Shown: positions 7,771-17,336 of the stretch, one piece after another
Layout of the letters: each line of letters begins with the position of its first letter
Position numbering within the stretch: the stretch's first letter is position 1
Assembly: GCA_023398165.1 (NCBI GenBank)
Contig: JAEWSQ010000018.1
Location: 13,945 to 77,944 of the forward strand
Reading direction: 5' to 3'
DNA from: Spirochaetota bacterium
GTDB lineage: Bacteria; Spirochaetota; Spirochaetia; Treponematales; Treponemataceae
Length of the DNA: 64,000 nucleotides
Position numbers and translations under genes: made by a program
Notes under the pieces: generated by a model
What the model was told of the DNA's origin: nothing
The model's database searches: none
The model's input: the letters and a program-made list of their open reading frames with translations, nothing else

Positions 7771-9150
7771 ATGGCGAAAAAAAAACAAGGATCTGTCGTT
7801 TTTATTTGTTCAAACTGCTCATACTCTCAGCCTAAGTGGCTCGGACGCTGTCCCGAGTGCGGCGAGTGGAATACGCTTGAGGAGCACCTCGATACCGATC
7901 AATCCCCTTCTTTTGGTAAAAGCGGAATTGTACAAAAAGCAAAACCGGTTCCCCTTTCGGCAGTGCCTTTACAGGAAGGGAAAAGACTTCTTACCGGCAT
8001 AGGCGAGTTTGACAGGGTACTGGGAGGCGGGGCGGTAAAACGATCGGCAGTGTTAATAGGCGGGGAGCCGGGCATCGGAAAATCGACGCTTCTCATTCAG
8101 GCGGCTTCTTCCATGAACCGGCAGATTCAAAAGGACAACAAGGAAATTTCGAGCAAGGGAAGAGTGCTCTATGTTTCGGGCGAGGAATCTGCTTCTCAGA
8201 TTAGAGCAAGAGCCGAAAGACTCGAGCTGGATGTTGCATCCATTGAGATTCTCTGCACCTCGCGCCTCGAGGACATCGAAGAGGCTTTGAATGCGGTAAA
8301 TCCTGTTTTTGTAATAATCGATTCCATCCAAACCATATACAGCACGGAAGCAGGCATAATTCCGGGGACGGTGAATCAGTTAAAGTACTGTTCTCACGAG
8401 CTTATTTCCTGGGTCAAAGAGCGTGATTCTGTTTTATTTTTAACTGCGCACATAACGAAGGAAGGCTCCATTGCAGGACCTAAGTCCCTTGAACACATGG
8501 TAGACACCGTTATTCTTTTTGAACGCAACGACGATGACATCCGTTTCCTGAGGGCAAATAAAAACCGCTACGGTTCTGTCGATGAGCTTGGAATTTTTTC
8601 CATGAGCGAAAAGGGTCTTTCCCCCGTGGACGATCCCTCCTCTCTTTTTATAATCAGACGGAACGGACCTCTTCCTGCAGGCATTGCAGTTGTGCCTGTT
8701 TTTGAAGGAAGCCGTGTGTTCTTAGTCGAAATTCAGGCGCTCACCGTTCCGTCTAAAGCATCGCTCAGCCGTGTGTATTCCGATAATATTGATAATGCCC
8801 GCGTCAGCAGGATTGCGGCCGTTCTTGAAAAACGGCTGGGACTGTGTTTCAGCGATCAGGACCTCTATATTAATGTAGCAGGAGGCGTGAGACTCACCGA
8901 GAGCGCCATAGATCTTGCTCTTGCAAGCGCCCTGTATTCTGCGCGGACTGATATACCGCTCGCTGATAAAACTGCCTTAATCGGTGAAATAAGTCTTGCA
9001 GGCGAGGTACGCCCTGTTAACAGAATTAAGCAGAGGGCGAAGGCCTGTGCAGCACTCGGATTTACACACGTTATTGCCCCGGAAAAAGAAAGCGGCATCA
9101 CTGAAGTTAGCGATGTGAAAAGCCTTATCCGCACCCTTTTCAAAAAATAA
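7771..9150 (+). CDS. radA: DNA repair protein RadA
   Basis: A 459-residue protein of the usual RadA/Sms length. Order of domains: C4 zinc finger (C13, C16, C27, C30); RecA-like ATPase with Walker A GGEPGIGKST (97-106); the RadA signature KNRYG (264-268); and a Lon-like C-terminal domain (about 300-455). RadA is a ring helicase that drives branch migration and helps process recombination intermediates alongside RecA. It follows the NusG-II gene by 23 bp and is probably co-transcribed with it. Confidence 0.97.
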   Translation: MAKKKQGSVVFICSNCSYSQPKWLGRCPECGEWNTLEEHLDTDQSPSFGKSGIVQKAKPVPLSAVPLQEGKRLLTGIGEFDRVLGGGAVKRSAVLIGGEPGIGKSTLLIQAASSMNRQIQKDNKEISSKGRVLYVSGEESASQIRARAERLELDVASIEILCTSRLEDIEEALNAVNPVFVIIDSIQTIYSTEAGIIPGTVNQLKYCSHELISWVKERDSVLFLTAHITKEGSIAGPKSLEHMVDTVILFERNDDDIRFLRANKNRYGSVDELGIFSMSEKGLSPVDDPSSLFIIRRNGPLPAGIAVVPVFEGSRVFLVEIQALTVPSKASLSRVYSDNIDNARVSRIAAVLEKRLGLCFSDQDLYINVAGGVRLTESAIDLALASALYSARTDIPLADKTALIGEISLAGEVRPVNRIKQRAKACAALGFTHVIAPEKESGITEVSDVKSLIRTLFKK

Positions 9151-9204
9151 AATCAAGCTCTTTTTTTATGTTCAATACCCATCCGGTATGGTATAATTCC
9201 TTCT

Positions 9205-9903
9205 ATGAGTTTCTGGTCGCAATTTGCAGATACAACAATATGTCTCTCCTACCCGGTAATCATTTTCCGTGTACTTTTAAGTTTTATAGCAGGCGCGCTC
9301 ATAGGGCTTGAGCGGAAAATGAGACAGCAGCCTATCGGTATGAGAACGCTCGTTCTTATATCAGTCTCATCCACGCTTTTAATGATTCTTTCTATGAACA
9401 TGGCGTATTTAAACGGAGTTGACGGAGACCCCTCCCGCATAGCTTCCCAGGTAGTGTCTGGAATCGGCTTTTTAGGAGGCGGTGCTATATTACGTCAGGG
9501 CTTGAATATTAAAGGGCTCACATCCGCCGCAATTATATGGGCGAGCGCGGCTATAGGCTTAGCCGTTGGAGCAGGATTATACATCCTGTCGTTTTTTGCC
9601 CTTGCAGTGTGCATCGCCTCTCTCATATTTCTTGACAAGTTTGAGATTAAATACTTTCCGGCGGAGCGGACAAAGCACCTTGAGCTTGTTTTTAAAAACA
9701 ACAGGCTCGATTTTAAAGCGCTCCATTCGGTAATTGAATCGCACGGACTTATCATTTTAAATATGGATACAGGAAAAATGATGAATGAAAAAATCTTACG
9801 CATCAGTTTTTCCGTCAGAACTCCCGACATCGTTGATATTCTTTCGCTGAGCGAAGAAATTCAAAACATCGGGAAGCTCGAAGAAATTAACCTCACCGAC
9901 TAA
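9205..9903 (+). CDS. MgtC/SapB-family membrane protein
   Basis: A 232-residue protein. The N-terminal half has four or five membrane segments and the family motifs GALIGLERKMRQQPIGMRT, GIGFLGGGAILRQG and GLTSAAIIWASAAIGL. The C-terminal part (about 155-232) is a soluble, ACT-like regulatory domain. MgtC proteins are linked to magnesium stress and, in pathogens, control of the F-type ATP synthase; in other bacteria the function is open. TATAAT at 9192-9197 lies 7 nt before the ATG and there is no Shine-Dalgarno, so the mRNA is probably leaderless. It converges on the efflux permease gene with 3 bp between the stops. Confidence 0.88.
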   Translation: MSFWSQFADTTICLSYPVIIFRVLLSFIAGALIGLERKMRQQPIGMRTLVLISVSSTLLMILSMNMAYLNGVDGDPSRIASQVVSGIGFLGGGAILRQGLNIKGLTSAAIIWASAAIGLAVGAGLYILSFFALAVCIASLIFLDKFEIKYFPAERTKHLELVFKNNRLDFKALHSVIESHGLIILNMDTGKMMNEKILRISFSVRTPDIVDILSLSEEIQNIGKLEEINLTD

Positions 9904-9906
9904 TTT

Positions 9907-11103
9907 TTACTCTGAGGCAAGCGCCTCAACAGGATCAAGTTTTGCCGCGCGTGATGCAGGATTTAAGCCGAAGAATACGCCGACAAAGGCCGAGAAGAAA
10001 AATGCGATGAGGCAGGCTGACCACTGAACCGCGTAGGCCCAATCCATGACATACGTTGCAACGGCGCTAAGTATAAGGCCGAAAATAATGCCGAAAATAC
10101 CGCCCAAAAGTGAAATGGAGGCAGACTCCACGAGGAACTGCATTCGTATGGCGTTCGGCGTGGCTCCAAGCGCTTTTCGAATACCTATCTCCTTGCGCCG
10201 CTCGGTAACCGTAACTATCATAATATTCATAATTCCGATCCCTCCGACAAGAAGCGAAATAGCAGCTATTCCTGAAAGCAGAAGGCTGACTGTTCCCATG
10301 ACTTCATCGTACTGTTCGAGCATGCTCTGCATCGAGGTAACCTGCAGAGAATTTGTCTGTCCGGTTTTAGTCTCTGCATAGGCCTTTATGATATCCACTA
10401 CCTCTGTCGCGTAGCTCTGATCGGTGAGCTGAATAACGGCCGAATTTGCAGCTGCAGAGGGTGATATTTTTTTATCATAAAAACCGCGGGGAATGAACAT
10501 TGCAGAGGCAGTTGATTCAAAACCGGAACTCTGATCTTTAAGAACTCCGACCACTTCAAAACCGAAGCGGATATTCGAAATGGTTACAATAATAGTTTTT
10601 CCCACCGCGTCTCCCTGCGGGAAAAGTGAGGAAGCAACTTCGCTTCCGATTATTATTTTCTGCATTCCTTGTACTGAATCGGATACGGTAAAAAAATCCC
10701 CGTATTCAAGCTCGAATTTATTCATTTCCAAATACCTATACTCTATTGCAGTAATCGAAGAAGATACACTAACATCGCCGTAGACAGCTGTTCCTGAGAG
10801 TGAATTAGTATAATAAATGCCTTTCAGGTGCGGAATAGCATCCCACAGTTCCGTACGGAAGTCTTCGGTAAATGTGATGCTCGAACCTGTTGAAACTCTT
10901 CTGTTCGCAAACCCCGTATTTAGACGCACTATATCGAGCCCTGAGGAACCGAATGTACCCTTAATGTTCTGGGTAGCGCTCTGCCCCAGTGTCGTTATTA
11001 TTATTACTGATGCAACACCGATAATGACGCCGAGAAGAGAAAGAATTGTCCGTGTTTTATTCAGCCTGAAATTCTGTAAGGCGTTATATAAGTCTTCAAA
11101 CAT
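9907..11103 (-). CDS. MacB-like ABC transporter permease
   Basis: A 398-residue protein with the FtsX/MacB layout. A first membrane helix (LLGVIIGVASVIIITTLG) is followed by a large periplasmic MacB_PCD domain (about 45-245). Three C-terminal helices then carry GGIGIMNIMIVTVTERRKEI and GIRKALGA, the coupling-helix region. MacB permeases transmit ATP-driven movement across the periplasm to a TolC channel and expel drugs, toxins or lipopeptides. The ATG at 11103 overlaps the ATPase stop by 8 nt (ATGTTTGA), implying translational coupling. Unlike E. coli MacB, the ATPase is a separate polypeptide. It is the last gene of the efflux operon. Confidence 0.9.
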   Translation of the reverse strand: MFEDLYNALQNFRLNKTRTILSLLGVIIGVASVIIITTLGQSATQNIKGTFGSSGLDIVRLNTGFANRRVSTGSSITFTEDFRTELWDAIPHLKGIYYTNSLSGTAVYGDVSVSSSITAIEYRYLEMNKFELEYGDFFTVSDSVQGMQKIIIGSEVASSLFPQGDAVGKTIIVTISNIRFGFEVVGVLKDQSSGFESTASAMFIPRGFYDKKISPSAAANSAVIQLTDQSYATEVVDIIKAYAETKTGQTNSLQVTSMQSMLEQYDEVMGTVSLLLSGIAAISLLVGGIGIMNIMIVTVTERRKEIGIRKALGATPNAIRMQFLVESASISLLGGIFGIIFGLILSAVATYVMDWAYAVQWSACLIAFFFSAFVGVFFGLNPASRAAKLDPVEALASE

Positions 11104-11866
11104 AGAAAACCTCTTTTGGATTTTTGTGTTCACTTTCATGATTATATGTGTCGTCTTTTATAAGTCCGTCAAAGATGTGAACACAGCGGGGAAGAGATCC
11201 TCCAATACCCGGATCATGGGTAACAATAATTATAGTTGTACCCCCTTCATTAATTTTACCGAAAAGATTTAAGACCTGTTTTCCGGTAACCGAATCGAGA
11301 GCTCCAGTGGGTTCATCGGCAAGAATTATGTGGGGCTTCGTTACCATGGCGCGGGCTATAGCGGTACGCTGCTTCTGCCCGCCTGAAAGTTCATGAGGCC
11401 GGTGATCGAGACGGTCGAGGAGCCCTACAAGAGAAAGTGTTTCTTTTGCAAGATCCTTGCGGTCCCGCATTGAAATACCCTGATAACGCAAAGGCAGCAT
11501 GACATTTTCAAGAACCGTCATTGTAGACAAAAGGTGATACTGCTGGAAAACAAAACCGACAGTTTCATTTCTAAGATGGGCAAGCTCCCTCTCGGTCATA
11601 TCTGCAGTTTTTTTACCGTCAATTATTACGTCGCCGGAACTCGGTCTGTCGAGACAGCCGATCATATTCATGCACGTCGATTTTCCGGAACCCGAAGGCC
11701 CCATAATCGACAGAAACTCGCCTCTTTTAACCGAAAATGAAATTCCCCTTAAAGCCTGCACCTCATTTTCTCCCATGGTATAAATACGGCTTACATCTTT
11801 CATTTCTATGACGGGGACAGTTTTCCCTTCCGGATGATCATCCGGTGATTTTCTTTGCTCGCTCAT
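11096..11866 (-). CDS. ABC transporter ATP-binding protein (MacB/LolD type)
   Basis: A 256-residue ATPase. Walker A GPSGSGKST, Q-loop QQYHLL, signature LSGGQKQR, Walker B IILADEP and switch-His ITHD-type IIIVTHD are all present. The signature and the MIGCLDRPSSG stretch place it with LolD/MacB/FtsE-type ATPases. It powers the adjacent MacB-like permease. AAGGGG at 11873-11878 favours the second ATG (11866) over the one at 11872. Its stop overlaps the permease start, and it follows the adaptor gene by 10 bp. Confidence 0.93.
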   Translation of the reverse strand: MSEQRKSPDDHPEGKTVPVIEMKDVSRIYTMGENEVQALRGISFSVKRGEFLSIMGPSGSGKSTCMNMIGCLDRPSSGDVIIDGKKTADMTERELAHLRNETVGFVFQQYHLLSTMTVLENVMLPLRYQGISMRDRKDLAKETLSLVGLLDRLDHRPHELSGGQKQRTAIARAMVTKPHIILADEPTGALDSVTGKQVLNLFGKINEGGTTIIIVTHDPGIGGSLPRCVHIFDGLIKDDTYNHESEHKNPKEVFYV

Positions 11867-11876
11867 ATTCATCCCC

Positions 11877-13040
11877 TTACGGCATCATTACAGGAGGAAT
11901 ACCGCCTGCATTGCCGCCCATTCCATTTCGTCCGTTTTGAGAAGTTGTTGTCGTAGTTGTTTTTGTTGTTCCATTAGAAGCTGCTCCCCCCGGTCCGCCT
12001 TGAAAATTTCCGTCTGTTCCGGAAGGAACCGGAGCTGAACCGTTCAGGCGGAGTCTTCCGGATGCAGCAGAACCCTGATTTTTAACAACATCGCCAGAAC
12101 TGAGCCCCGAAATAACGCTCACATAGGCTGTTCCGTAGGGTTTTACTTGAACATCAGTCTTTGTCACACTGCCGTCTTTTTGAATTATTTCCGCATACGG
12201 TTTTCCTGAAGTGTAGGCGATTGCCTGTCTCTCGACGATGGTTACCGTTACAGGAGAGGTAACTTCAATCTCTCCGGTAAAAGAATACTGGGGAAGAATT
12301 TGAGAAGGAGGATTATCGATGCGGACTTCTGCATCAATAACAGTAGCCCCGCGGCTTGTTATGCGTCCGACTGAAGGATAGGCGACGACATAGCCTGTTA
12401 CAGTCTCATTTGAATATGCGGGAAAGGTGAAATTAACCTTTTGGTTGACTTTTAGTTTTGCAGCATCGGTTTCGACAATTTCGACCGTTGCCTTCATATA
12501 AGAGCGGTCAATTAAAACACCGACGGTGTCCTTGGCATCAAGGTAGTCTCCCTCCGCTACGGAAAGCTGGGCAATAATACCGTCGAAATAAGCGGTAACT
12601 TTTCTGTCTTCAAGTTTCTGTACAAGTACAGACCGCTGCTTTGCCATTAATTCAAGTTCTTTCGCCGAACCGTTAATGCGCTTTTGATCCATGTCGTAAT
12701 CGTGTTTGGCAAGAGCATATTCCTGTTCGCTTGCATCCATGACAAGAATGATCTGACCCTTTTTAACAAAGTCGCCCTTCTTAACATAGACGGCAGTTAC
12801 CGTACCGGAACCGGCAGCCTGTAAATCCTGGGAGGATGCGGCAGAAACGTTCCCCGTAATTTCTATTACATTTTTGTATGTTTCCTCTCGCACCGTATAC
12901 TGAGAAACCTGTTCCGTTTTCGGCTCAGTATTCTTTTTTCTGAAATACAATATACCGGAAACAGTAAGAACCGCAATTACGGAAAGGACAATTGCGGTAA
13001 TAAGTCCTTTCTTGGATTTTTTTATTTTCTTTACAGCCAT
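11877..13040 (-). CDS. Efflux periplasmic adaptor (HlyD/MacA family)
   Basis: A protein of 387 residues. An N-terminal membrane anchor (LITAIVLSVIAVLTVSGILYF) is followed by the split lipoyl/barrel-sandwich motif (GSGTVTAVYVKKGDFVKKGQ and VTAYFDGIIAQLSVAEGDYL), a short alpha-hairpin between them, and beta-barrel domains. The C-terminus is low-complexity, rich in Gly, Thr, Asn and Pro. Such adaptors bridge an inner-membrane ABC permease and an outer-membrane TolC channel. AGGAGA at 13047-13052 sets the ATG at 13040, one base after the TolC stop. The operon runs tolC, adaptor, ATPase, permease. Confidence 0.92.
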   Translation of the reverse strand: MAVKKIKKSKKGLITAIVLSVIAVLTVSGILYFRKKNTEPKTEQVSQYTVREETYKNVIEITGNVSAASSQDLQAAGSGTVTAVYVKKGDFVKKGQIILVMDASEQEYALAKHDYDMDQKRINGSAKELELMAKQRSVLVQKLEDRKVTAYFDGIIAQLSVAEGDYLDAKDTVGVLIDRSYMKATVEIVETDAAKLKVNQKVNFTFPAYSNETVTGYVVAYPSVGRITSRGATVIDAEVRIDNPPSQILPQYSFTGEIEVTSPVTVTIVERQAIAYTSGKPYAEIIQKDGSVTKTDVQVKPYGTAYVSVISGLSSGDVVKNQGSAASGRLRLNGSAPVPSGTDGNFQGGPGGAASNGTTKTTTTTTSQNGRNGMGGNAGGIPPVMMP

Positions 13041-13041
13041 T

Positions 13042-14502
13042 TTATTTCTCCTGTGCTTCTGATTGAAGGACAAACAGCGATTTTACTTCAATATTGTATA
13101 AAAGCTTATCTATTTGTGTTATTTTAATTTGAGCAAGGGCATTTTCATAATTTGTTACTGATTCCTCGTAGTCGCTCGTGTTTATAAGACCTTTTTCATA
13201 CCAGTTTTTCATGTCGTCTTTAAGATCTGCATACATGGCAAGCTGCTCGGTATTTTTTTCCATCTGCCATATAAGATCCTCTCTCGATTTTTCTTTGTCG
13301 GTCAGTGTATTCTCATAAGAATCCAGTGCGCTTTCAATTGAAAGAATTTCCTGCTGCACCGCTAAATCATCCTCCTCCGCAGAAAAGGATGCCAGTTTTT
13401 TCTCCGACGGAGACCAGCTCAGAGAAAGACTCATAGACGGATTCTTCAGGTTTTCCACCGGAAGCTGAACTCCAGCGGAAATGTTTAGACCGTTATATTT
13501 GAGAGAAAGACCGGTACTCACAGAATTAGTAATCTGAGCCTCTTCCTTAACTTCCTTGTACGACAAGGCATACCCTGCATCGGCACTCAATGTTAAAGGA
13601 GATGCAGCATCTCTTGATAAAGAATTTACATAATGAGTCCATGTGCTGCTTTCCAATTCTTTAAAAAGTTCTTTATTAAAACTTTCCATCATTAAGAGCT
13701 CTTCATCCGGCAGATCAAAATCAAGGGACACCGTCTCCAAAGAACATTTAAGGGCAAAATTGACAAGCGCTTTATCAAAGGAACGCTCCTGAACTTCGGC
13801 ATCGCGGAGCGCGCTTTGGTATGAAAGCTGGGCAGTCCTGTATCGTGCGGATGTTTTTTCAAAACCCTGAGCCTCAAGCGACGATACATCTTTTTGTTTA
13901 CTTATAAGCGAATTCCGCTTTGAAATGAGTGTTAACTTGGAATTATAAAGATTCTTTAAAGCCGACAAAAATTCTTTTTCAACAGCGAGTTTTCTGGCTT
14001 CCAGACGGCGCTTTGCTTCCTCGAGAGAACGGTCCGCTTTTATTAGAGTTACAGCCCTCTTGTCTTTTGCAGACGAAATAATATCAGTCTGCAGTGAAAC
14101 GCCTGCTCCGTTTACCGAAAAGGAATTCCCTGCACTGCCGAAAGAAAACCCGAGAGGCGTTGATAATTTTACCTGTGAATTATTGAGGGCAGGAAGCGAA
14201 ACAGAAGCAGAGGGAGATACTGATACTGAAGTATCCGTTTCTGATATTTTTGCATTCATGTTTCCCGATGAAAAACTTGCATTCGTTCCGTTCTGAATAA
14301 GCGTTTTTGCATAATTGAGTTCAGCCTGTTCATAAGAAACGGCAAGTTCCTTAAGCTGCCTGTCATTACTCATATAGGAATCAAGAAGCGTCTTGTAATC
14401 TGCAGACTCCAAAGATTTTTCACCGGACAGCATTTCACCGGCAGCAGAAGTAACACATACTGCCGATAAAATTATAATTCCGATGAACCGTAAAACTTTC
14501 AT
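13042..14502 (-). CDS. TolC-like outer-membrane efflux protein
   Basis: A 486-residue exported protein with a cleavable signal (MKVLRFIGIIILSAVCVTSAAG). The rest shows the two-fold helical repeats of outer-membrane efflux proteins: long charged helices near 160-240 and 360-470 (for example SLEEAKRRLEARKLAVEKEF and YEKGLINTSDYEESVTNYEN), separated by beta-rich Ser-heavy parts. It should form the trimeric exit duct for the following adaptor and ABC pump. The ATG at 14502 has AAGGGGG just upstream; the GTG at 14508 is less well placed. A -10 box TATACT about 30 bp upstream may be the operon promoter. Confidence 0.85.
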   Translation of the reverse strand: MKVLRFIGIIILSAVCVTSAAGEMLSGEKSLESADYKTLLDSYMSNDRQLKELAVSYEQAELNYAKTLIQNGTNASFSSGNMNAKISETDTSVSVSPSASVSLPALNNSQVKLSTPLGFSFGSAGNSFSVNGAGVSLQTDIISSAKDKRAVTLIKADRSLEEAKRRLEARKLAVEKEFLSALKNLYNSKLTLISKRNSLISKQKDVSSLEAQGFEKTSARYRTAQLSYQSALRDAEVQERSFDKALVNFALKCSLETVSLDFDLPDEELLMMESFNKELFKELESSTWTHYVNSLSRDAASPLTLSADAGYALSYKEVKEEAQITNSVSTGLSLKYNGLNISAGVQLPVENLKNPSMSLSLSWSPSEKKLASFSAEEDDLAVQQEILSIESALDSYENTLTDKEKSREDLIWQMEKNTEQLAMYADLKDDMKNWYEKGLINTSDYEESVTNYENALAQIKITQIDKLLYNIEVKSLFVLQSEAQEK

Positions 14503-14575
14503 GTTCACCCCCTTACTGACATCAGTATAACTAACAGTAGGGTTTTGTCCTTGAAATAGTCTTAAAACTTATACT

Positions 14576-15754
14576 TTATTTTACAAGCGACGTAAAAAGA
14601 GCCGGAACCGCAATAAAATTCCCTATGACGCCGCCTATTGATGACAGGAAAAATACTAAAAGAACTCTTAGAATGCGGTTTTTATATATACCCTTAAGCG
14701 AACTGATATCAGTTTGAATGTTTTCCATGTCTTCGACTTTCGGTTTTTTTACAGCAGCCTGTACTAGACCCGTAAAAAGACCGACTCCGAGCAGCGGATT
14801 GAGCGTTGCAACCGGAGCGCCTACAAAGCCTGTTAAAATTGCCAGCGGATGACCGAGGGCTATCAAAGCACCGAGCGCTGCAAGTGAACCGTTCCATAAA
14901 AGCCACCGCAGCAGCATATTAAGAGAGGAAACAGCACCTCCCGTGAAAAAACCTGCAGCTATGAGGGCGACTATTACTGCGGGGAAGATCCATCCTGCAA
15001 TTTTACTGCCTGCTCCGGGAGGCGGTACTTGAGAAATTTCAGAAGTATCAGTTGAGGCCTGGCCTCCTGCTAAAAGGGCCATGTGTTTTTCCACACCGGG
15101 AAGATGGCCGGCACCGAGAACAGCTATTATTTTTTTTCCTTGTGCATCCCATATATGACTTGCAAGGTATTGATCCCGTTCATCGATGAGAACTTTTTTC
15201 ACAGCCGGCAGATAATTTGACAGCTCGCTCATCATTGAGTCCATCTCGTTTGAATTTTTCAGGTTTTCAATTTCTTCTTTTGAAACGCTTTCTGTTTCAA
15301 AGGCGCTGGAAACAAGAGCTGCAAGAAGTTTGCATTTACCCCAAAAGCTGTTCAAAGCCCAGGCGCGGCGGAGTGTTGTCTGAATAGGCCTGTCAACCAT
15401 AACGCTGCGGATGCCCCTTTCCTCTGCGGCCTTTATTGCAGCCTTCATCTCTTCACCGGGTTTTACTCCCACATCAGCACCCATACGTTTTTGAAACGAG
15501 GAAAGAATGAGGTTTGCAAAAAGCATAAAACCTTTTTTTTCTTTAAGAACTTTAACGATATCAAGATTTCTCCATGATTCAGGATTATTCATGGATGCAA
15601 GCCGCTCATTATCGAGTTCGATTGCCACACAGTCAGGTTTTTCGGTTTCTATTGCTGCAGTTACCTGATCTATACTTTCCTGTGAAACATGCGCTGTTCC
15701 TATTAAAATAAATTCACGATCCCCGTGAACTATGCGTTTTTCTGTCTGAGCCAC
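14576..15754 (-). CDS. TraB/PrgY-family membrane protein
   Basis: A 392-residue protein. The N-terminal TraB domain has the conserved GTAHVS motif (about 18-23), VAIELDNERL, VMVDRPIQTTLRRAW and a closing GAGHLPG. The C-terminal third (about 245-392) has four or five membrane helices. In enterococci TraB/PrgY limits pheromone activity, and the fold relates to ChaN/TIKI-type metalloproteases. Chromosomal copies such as this are common in spirochaetes and archaea without a proven job. It starts with GTG after AGGAG. It lies 23 bp behind the TPR lipoprotein gene and upstream of the efflux operon. Confidence 0.85.
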   Translation of the reverse strand: MAQTEKRIVHGDREFILIGTAHVSQESIDQVTAAIETEKPDCVAIELDNERLASMNNPESWRNLDIVKVLKEKKGFMLFANLILSSFQKRMGADVGVKPGEEMKAAIKAAEERGIRSVMVDRPIQTTLRRAWALNSFWGKCKLLAALVSSAFETESVSKEEIENLKNSNEMDSMMSELSNYLPAVKKVLIDERDQYLASHIWDAQGKKIIAVLGAGHLPGVEKHMALLAGGQASTDTSEISQVPPPGAGSKIAGWIFPAVIVALIAAGFFTGGAVSSLNMLLRWLLWNGSLAALGALIALGHPLAILTGFVGAPVATLNPLLGVGLFTGLVQAAVKKPKVEDMENIQTDISSLKGIYKNRILRVLLVFFLSSIGGVIGNFIAVPALFTSLVK

Positions 15755-15777
15755 GAAATACTCCTGTCAAGCGTTGC

Positions 15778-17223
15778 TTATTCTTCTATTTGTAAAGCCC
15801 ATTCATTAAGTTTATACTCAAAGAACATAGGACTTGGTAAACTCCTGACTTCAATATACTGTTTTTTTGCAGAAACGTCATCACCGTAGAGGTCGTAATA
15901 CAGTCCCATATAGAATGTTAATTTTCCCTTAAGGGTGGAATTCGTTACCGATGTAATTTTTTTCTCTACAACCTGAGGATTTATGCCGTCATAGTACAGC
16001 CTGATCATAGCATATTCAGCCGATTCCCTGTCCATATTTTTCATAACCAGCGTTAAGAAATCTTTATTGTCTTTTTTGTTTCCTTCCTTAATGTAAGAAG
16101 CGGAAATCATTAAGGGGTACGAAACATTGGAAGGGTTCAATTTGTAAGCACTCGTGAAAGCCGAACGGCAGTTTGCCCAGTCGCCCTTGTGCCAATAGAT
16201 TATGCCGAGCGATTCATATGAATACGGATACTCAGGTTTCACCTCAACAATTTTTAAGTAATCGGCCAGCGCCTTATCGTATTCATTCTGTTCATCATAG
16301 AGGGCAGCACGGTATATATAGGCGAGGAAGTGAGAACTGTTCAGTTCAACAGCCCTTGTCCAGGCTTTTTCGGCATCCGCATACTTCCCCTGATACCTCA
16401 GATAGTTTCCGTAATCCACCCAGAAGTCATAATAATCCTGTTCAAGTTCAATCGCTTTTTCAATATATTCTGTAGCTTTTTTATAGTTTTCGTCTTCGGC
16501 GGCAAGTTTGCCTAAATATGCCCAGCTAAGACTGTTGTCAGGATACAGTTCAGTAACCTTTGTAAAAGCCTTCTTGGAAAGGTCGAGGTCATCTGTATAA
16601 TATGAAGACTGCCCCAGACCGAACAGGGCATCGGGGTTTTCAGGATCGGACTCCAAGCCTTTCTGATAATACTTCTTTGCAAGGGCATAATTTCTTCTGA
16701 GCATCTGATCATGAGCCATTTCCACATGCGCATCCGAATTTGCAGGATCCTTTTCAATTATCTTCTTTAAAAGTTCATTTTTTTTGGTAGTATCTCCCTG
16801 AGCCTTGGCGATCATCGAATCAAGAAGAAGAACATCAACATTATCAGGCTGGGATGTCTCAAGTTTGTTTGTAAGATTTTTTGCCTCCTCATACTGTCCG
16901 GAAGAAAATAAGAGAGAGGCATGAAGGTAATTCAGGGAAAAATCCTCTTTGTAATCGGCAGGTACCGAGTTAAATAGAAGAAGCGCATCGTCAATACCGT
17001 CTTTCTGGAGGATTGCATATAAATCCTGAGCAAACGCCTTCGGAGTAAAAACAATCTCCTGAGGAGGAACAGGCGTTTCCTCTGTAATAACAGAGGATTC
17101 AGTTTCCGGTACAACTGATACCTGATCAATGGAAGCAGTATCCGGCTTAGATGTACAGGAATAGAAAAATAATCCGGTAAACAAAAGCACCGGAAGACAG
17201 CAGCTAAAAAAAACTTTTCTCAT
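15778..17223 (-). CDS. TPR-repeat lipoprotein
   Basis: A 481-residue exported lipoprotein. The signal peptide ends in a lipobox-like GLFFYSC, followed by a low-complexity Glu/Pro/Val stretch. About ten tetratricopeptide repeats then run from about 75 to 430, with clear units such as ALFGLGQSSYYTDDLDLSKK and PEYPYSYESLGIIYWHKGDW. TPR solenoids bind proteins, so an envelope scaffold is likely; no enzyme motif is seen. A GAGG Shine-Dalgarno precedes the ATG. It is divergent from the membrane protein at 17337 and may be the first gene of a unit with TraB. Confidence 0.8.
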   Translation of the reverse strand: MRKVFFSCCLPVLLFTGLFFYSCTSKPDTASIDQVSVVPETESSVITEETPVPPQEIVFTPKAFAQDLYAILQKDGIDDALLLFNSVPADYKEDFSLNYLHASLLFSSGQYEEAKNLTNKLETSQPDNVDVLLLDSMIAKAQGDTTKKNELLKKIIEKDPANSDAHVEMAHDQMLRRNYALAKKYYQKGLESDPENPDALFGLGQSSYYTDDLDLSKKAFTKVTELYPDNSLSWAYLGKLAAEDENYKKATEYIEKAIELEQDYYDFWVDYGNYLRYQGKYADAEKAWTRAVELNSSHFLAYIYRAALYDEQNEYDKALADYLKIVEVKPEYPYSYESLGIIYWHKGDWANCRSAFTSAYKLNPSNVSYPLMISASYIKEGNKKDNKDFLTLVMKNMDRESAEYAMIRLYYDGINPQVVEKKITSVTNSTLKGKLTFYMGLYYDLYGDDVSAKKQYIEVRSLPSPMFFEYKLNEWALQIEE

Positions 17224-17275
17224 GGCATCCTCAAAAAAATATATTGTATTTCAGCGTAATTCACAATTCTAAAAA

Positions 17276-17288
17276 CCGGTTATACCGG
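17276..17288. promoter_or_regulatory. Palindrome between two divergent genes
   Basis: CCGGT-TAT-ACCGG is a perfect inverted repeat in the 113-bp divergent intergenic region, next to a plus-strand -35 box at 17298. It could be an operator for both genes; this is inference from position. Confidence 0.35.
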
Positions 17289-17297
17289 CCTGGATAG

Positions 17298-17326
17298 TTG
17301 ATTTTGTCTCGATCATTAGCTACACT
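17298..17326 (+). promoter_or_regulatory. Promoter of the membrane protein gene at 17337
   Basis: TTGATT, exactly 17 bp, then TACACT. The -10 box ends 10 nt before the ATG at 17337, so the mRNA leader would be only 3-4 nt and lacks a Shine-Dalgarno. Confidence 0.55.
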
Positions 17327-17336
17327 GAAAAATACT

